Of a stretch of 64,000 nucleotides of DNA, positions 61,926 to 64,000 are shown piece by piece. A program made the position numbers and the translations under genes. Numbering within the stretch: position 1 is the stretch's first letter; the number at the start of each line of letters is the position of its first letter. The notes beneath the pieces are model-generated. The model saw nothing but the letters and a program-made list of their open reading frames with translations. It was not told the DNA's origin and searched no databases. The stretch comes from Paraburkholderia sp. BL23I1N1 (GTDB taxonomy: Bacteria > Pseudomonadota > Gammaproteobacteria > Burkholderiales > Burkholderiaceae): assembly GCF_003610295.1 (NCBI RefSeq), contig NZ_RAPV01000001.1:5208001-5272000 (forward strand), in the 5' to 3' direction.

Positions 61926-62890
61926 ACTGCACTGGTACGCGAAACGGGAAGATCGATTACCTCCGGGGCATCTCGATCCTGCTCGTGCTGTTTCACCACT
62001 TCAATATCGCCTATCGGCTCGACGACACTTTTCTGTCACGCGTATTCGGATGGGAGGCGGTTCGGGCCGTTGCGCGAAACGGCAACTACGGAGTCGCGAT
62101 GTTTTTCGTGATCTCGGGTTATCTGATCACAGCGAACGCAATGCGTCGCTGGTCTGAACTCGGCCTGGTCGATGTCAGGGCGTTTTACGGCTTGCGTATC
62201 GCGCGCATTGTTCCGTGCCTGTTGCTGTTGTTGGCCGTCGTCAATGCGCTGGCAGGAGCCGGCATCGCCATTTTCCAGAATCATTCGCCGACCGGCACAC
62301 CGGTTTCGTTCTGGCTTGTCAATCTGGCCTCGTTGACGTTCTGGATGAACGTGCTCGTCGGTTCTCACGGATGGACAAACTATGCGCTCGGCGTGCTGTG
62401 GTCGCTTTCCGTGGAGGAGATGTTTTACCTCTCATTTCCACTGCTTTGCCTCGCGTTTCGCCGGGAAGTGCGGCTCGTTGCTGTCTGGCTCGCGTGCATC
62501 GTCCTCGGGCCTGTCTATCGTTACTTTCACCAAGGCGACGATGGAGGGTACCTATACGCGTATTTCGCCTGCTTCGACGCAATCGCCATCGGCTGCTATA
62601 CGGCGCAGCTCACGAGGCGAGTCGTGTGGCGTGGTCGTGCGCAGACCATGTTGACGTGGCTGGCGGCGGCGGGCATGACGTTCGTTTACCTATCCTGGCC
62701 GATCGGAGCAAGCAACGTGTTCGGCGTTACTGCAATTGCCTTCGGCACTGCGGCTTTTATGCTGGCCGCACGTCGCACGGACGGAACCGCGAACCCACGC
62801 ACGCATGGGTCCGCGGTTCTTGAGGCGTTCGCACGCCTATCTTCCGAAGGTTACATGGTTTCCGTCAACCACATCCTCCGGAGGGGCTAG
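61922..62890 (+). CDS. Acyltransferase 3 family membrane protein, C-terminus apparently damaged
   Basis: 322 residues with about nine hydrophobic segments and the family start 'IDYLRGISILLVLFHHF', then 'AMFFVISGYLI' and 'LWSLSVEEMFYLSFPLLCL'. These are hallmarks of OafA/YrhL-type O-acyltransferases that acylate surface sugars. It overlaps the beta-lactamase stop by ATGA. The family usually continues 'SYELYLFH'; here the end reads 'SSEGYMVSVNHILRRG' stop, suggesting a frameshift near 62845 and loss of the last helix. Confidence 0.8.
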   Translation: MNCTGTRNGKIDYLRGISILLVLFHHFNIAYRLDDTFLSRVFGWEAVRAVARNGNYGVAMFFVISGYLITANAMRRWSELGLVDVRAFYGLRIARIVPCLLLLLAVVNALAGAGIAIFQNHSPTGTPVSFWLVNLASLTFWMNVLVGSHGWTNYALGVLWSLSVEEMFYLSFPLLCLAFRREVRLVAVWLACIVLGPVYRYFHQGDDGGYLYAYFACFDAIAIGCYTAQLTRRVVWRGRAQTMLTWLAAAGMTFVYLSWPIGASNVFGVTAIAFGTAAFMLAARRTDGTANPRTHGSAVLEAFARLSSEGYMVSVNHILRRG

Positions 62891-64000
62891 CAAATTACAC
62901 GATGGAGCAAACAGGTCGAGCTCGGGCAGGCAGGTCGATCGGCTTGGCGCGACGGTTCATCGCACAGACCGAATCACGATCGTAGCGCTGGGCAGGAACT
63001 CGCATCCCGTTGGAAGCATGGCGGGAAATGCGCTACCCGGTGGGCGTCAATTCGTGTACGGCAGCGTTTCCGAGGGCGCTACGCATTCGACATCTGGTCC
63101 ATTGCGACACCCGGATTCACGGTTAAGCTTGGAAGCACTACGGGCCCGGCATCCCCATACGGGCGTAGCTCCGGAGACAAAGTGCGTGCTGGGCGTGTGC
63201 GAAATTCAAGCCTGCGTAAAAGTGTGTGCTCAGCGTGCAACCGCATTCAAAGTGTGTGGTTGGTGTGGAAACTCATCGAGAGCACATATATTGTCTCCGC
63301 CGCACTCTTGGAACGCCTCGACATACTTCCCATTGCGCTGATTGCGGACTAGGGAAAGCGTCGGCTATTCGTAGGAGGGCGGGATGGCCGCCAGATCGAA
63401 ATAGGAGTGAGGCTTGAGCCTAGAGGGCTCCGTCACGCTCGCCAGCCTGCAGGCCGACGGCTGCAGCTTCCATCGTCTCCTTAGCGATGGACGTTTGGCA
63501 TCCTGATCTCACCTCAGGGGAGGGCGCGGTCCTTGAGCCGACGCTCGAACGGCTGGATGACGATTACAATTTCGGCTTCCCGGTGACGGTGCACTAGGCT
63601 TCGCTCTCCATCGAGGTTTGCACCATGCGAGTGGCAATTGAAGAGGATAGTGCCGGGGTAAGGTCATAGCGTGCAAACAAGCGGCGGTTACGTCCCGCCA
63701 AGCCAGAGCGTTGTGCACTCCGACCCCATGATAGTACTCTGCCAAGTCAACTCAGTAATCATTTTAAAAATTTTTTTCACTCTCTGTCCCTAAAAGAAAT
63801 TTTCCTACACGACGCGCGATCGCCATCATTCATACACGCGGTATCGAAAATGCGGTTGGTCGTATTTGACAAAAAGACTGAGCAGGGCCCTCCATAGTGG
63901 TGGAAATTAGTTTGAACACCTAATAAATATAATGCGGCGAATTTCGTATCAAATATTTTTATCGATCCTTGTTATCGAAAGGGCGTGGGCAAGGAACCGC
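62891..64000. other. Long gene-poor stretch at the right edge
   Basis: 1,110 bp with no supported gene. Around 63178-63267 an AAAGTGYGTG-type unit occurs three times (starting near 63178, 63217 and 63247). From ~63750 the DNA becomes AT-rich, probably the promoter region of a gene beyond the window. Confidence 0.45.

Noticed and set aside
63178..63267. CRISPR array
   Set aside because: The three units are short, imperfect and unequally spaced, and no cas gene is present.

Overview
The window is GC-rich DNA from a Burkholderiaceae-type betaproteobacterium (Paraburkholderia, Caballeronia or Cupriavidus-like). The evidence is codon bias, NodD/NahR-type LysR regulators, OmpC-type 'QSSVTLYG' porins, a homodimeric AceE-like E1 and a PenA-like class A beta-lactamase. 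A KfrA-like protein paired with a tyrosine recombinase, several insertion sequences and many broken genes suggest a megaplasmid, second chromosome or genomic island. I saw no tRNA, rRNA, CRISPR array or recognisable origin.

From 0 to 53 kb the window is a patchwork of aromatic-catabolism modules. (A) 1.9-9.7 kb: LysR plus an eight-gene, tightly coupled meta-cleavage operon. It matches the chimeric 2,3-dihydroxybenzoate (dhb) pathway: cumate-type 3,4-dioxygenase and decarboxylase feeding the 4-oxalocrotonate branch of catechol meta-cleavage, ending in pyruvate and acetyl-CoA. (B) 9.9-17.9 kb: LysR, a ferredoxin-type oxygenase reductase without an oxygenase, a small VOC protein coupled to a FAH-family hydrolase, a stand-alone pyruvate dehydrogenase E1 and a TodX/FadL outer-membrane channel. 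An IS110 element and a decayed porin follow. (C) 20.7-29.2 kb: FAH, NTF2-like, ornithine-cyclodeaminase-like, bicupin dioxygenase, HpaH-like hydratase, HpaI-like aldolase, SDR and a triple-frameshifted aldehyde dehydrogenase. This is the lower homoprotocatechuate route joined to an unfamiliar upper part. Nearby on the minus strand lie LysR, GTP cyclohydrolase I and a porin. (D) 31.3-38.8 kb: a minus-strand run encoding an N-acyl-D-amino-acid-deacylase-like amidohydrolase, a split MFS transporter, two SDRs, an amidohydrolase coupled to a NifU-like protein, and an OFA-family MFS transporter. A Crp/Fnr regulator is divergent.

(E) 40.2-53.0 kb: a divergent FAH hydrolase, gentisate 1,2-dioxygenase, flavin hydroxylase, MarR, a DdmC (dicamba monooxygenase)-like Rieske oxygenase, reductase, a second VanA-type Rieske oxygenase, a DdmB-like ferredoxin, GST, glutathione-independent formaldehyde dehydrogenase and porin. 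Together these read as O-demethylation of a methoxylated benzoate, hydroxylation to a gentisate-type ring, ring cleavage, and detoxification of the released formaldehyde.

From 53 kb onward the DNA is accessory: KfrA-like protein, tyrosine recombinase, two apparently identical 1,366-bp IS4-family copies in inverted orientation around a DUF2188 gene, truncated cell-wall peptidase debris, a class A beta-lactamase with a frameshifted signal sequence, an acyltransferase whose 3' end looks damaged, and about 1.1 kb without a recognisable gene. The best candidates for something undescribed are module C, the coupled VOC/FAH pair of module B, the NifU-like/amidohydrolase pair of module D, and the two-oxygenase DdmABC-like system of module E with its repeated MarR-type operator.
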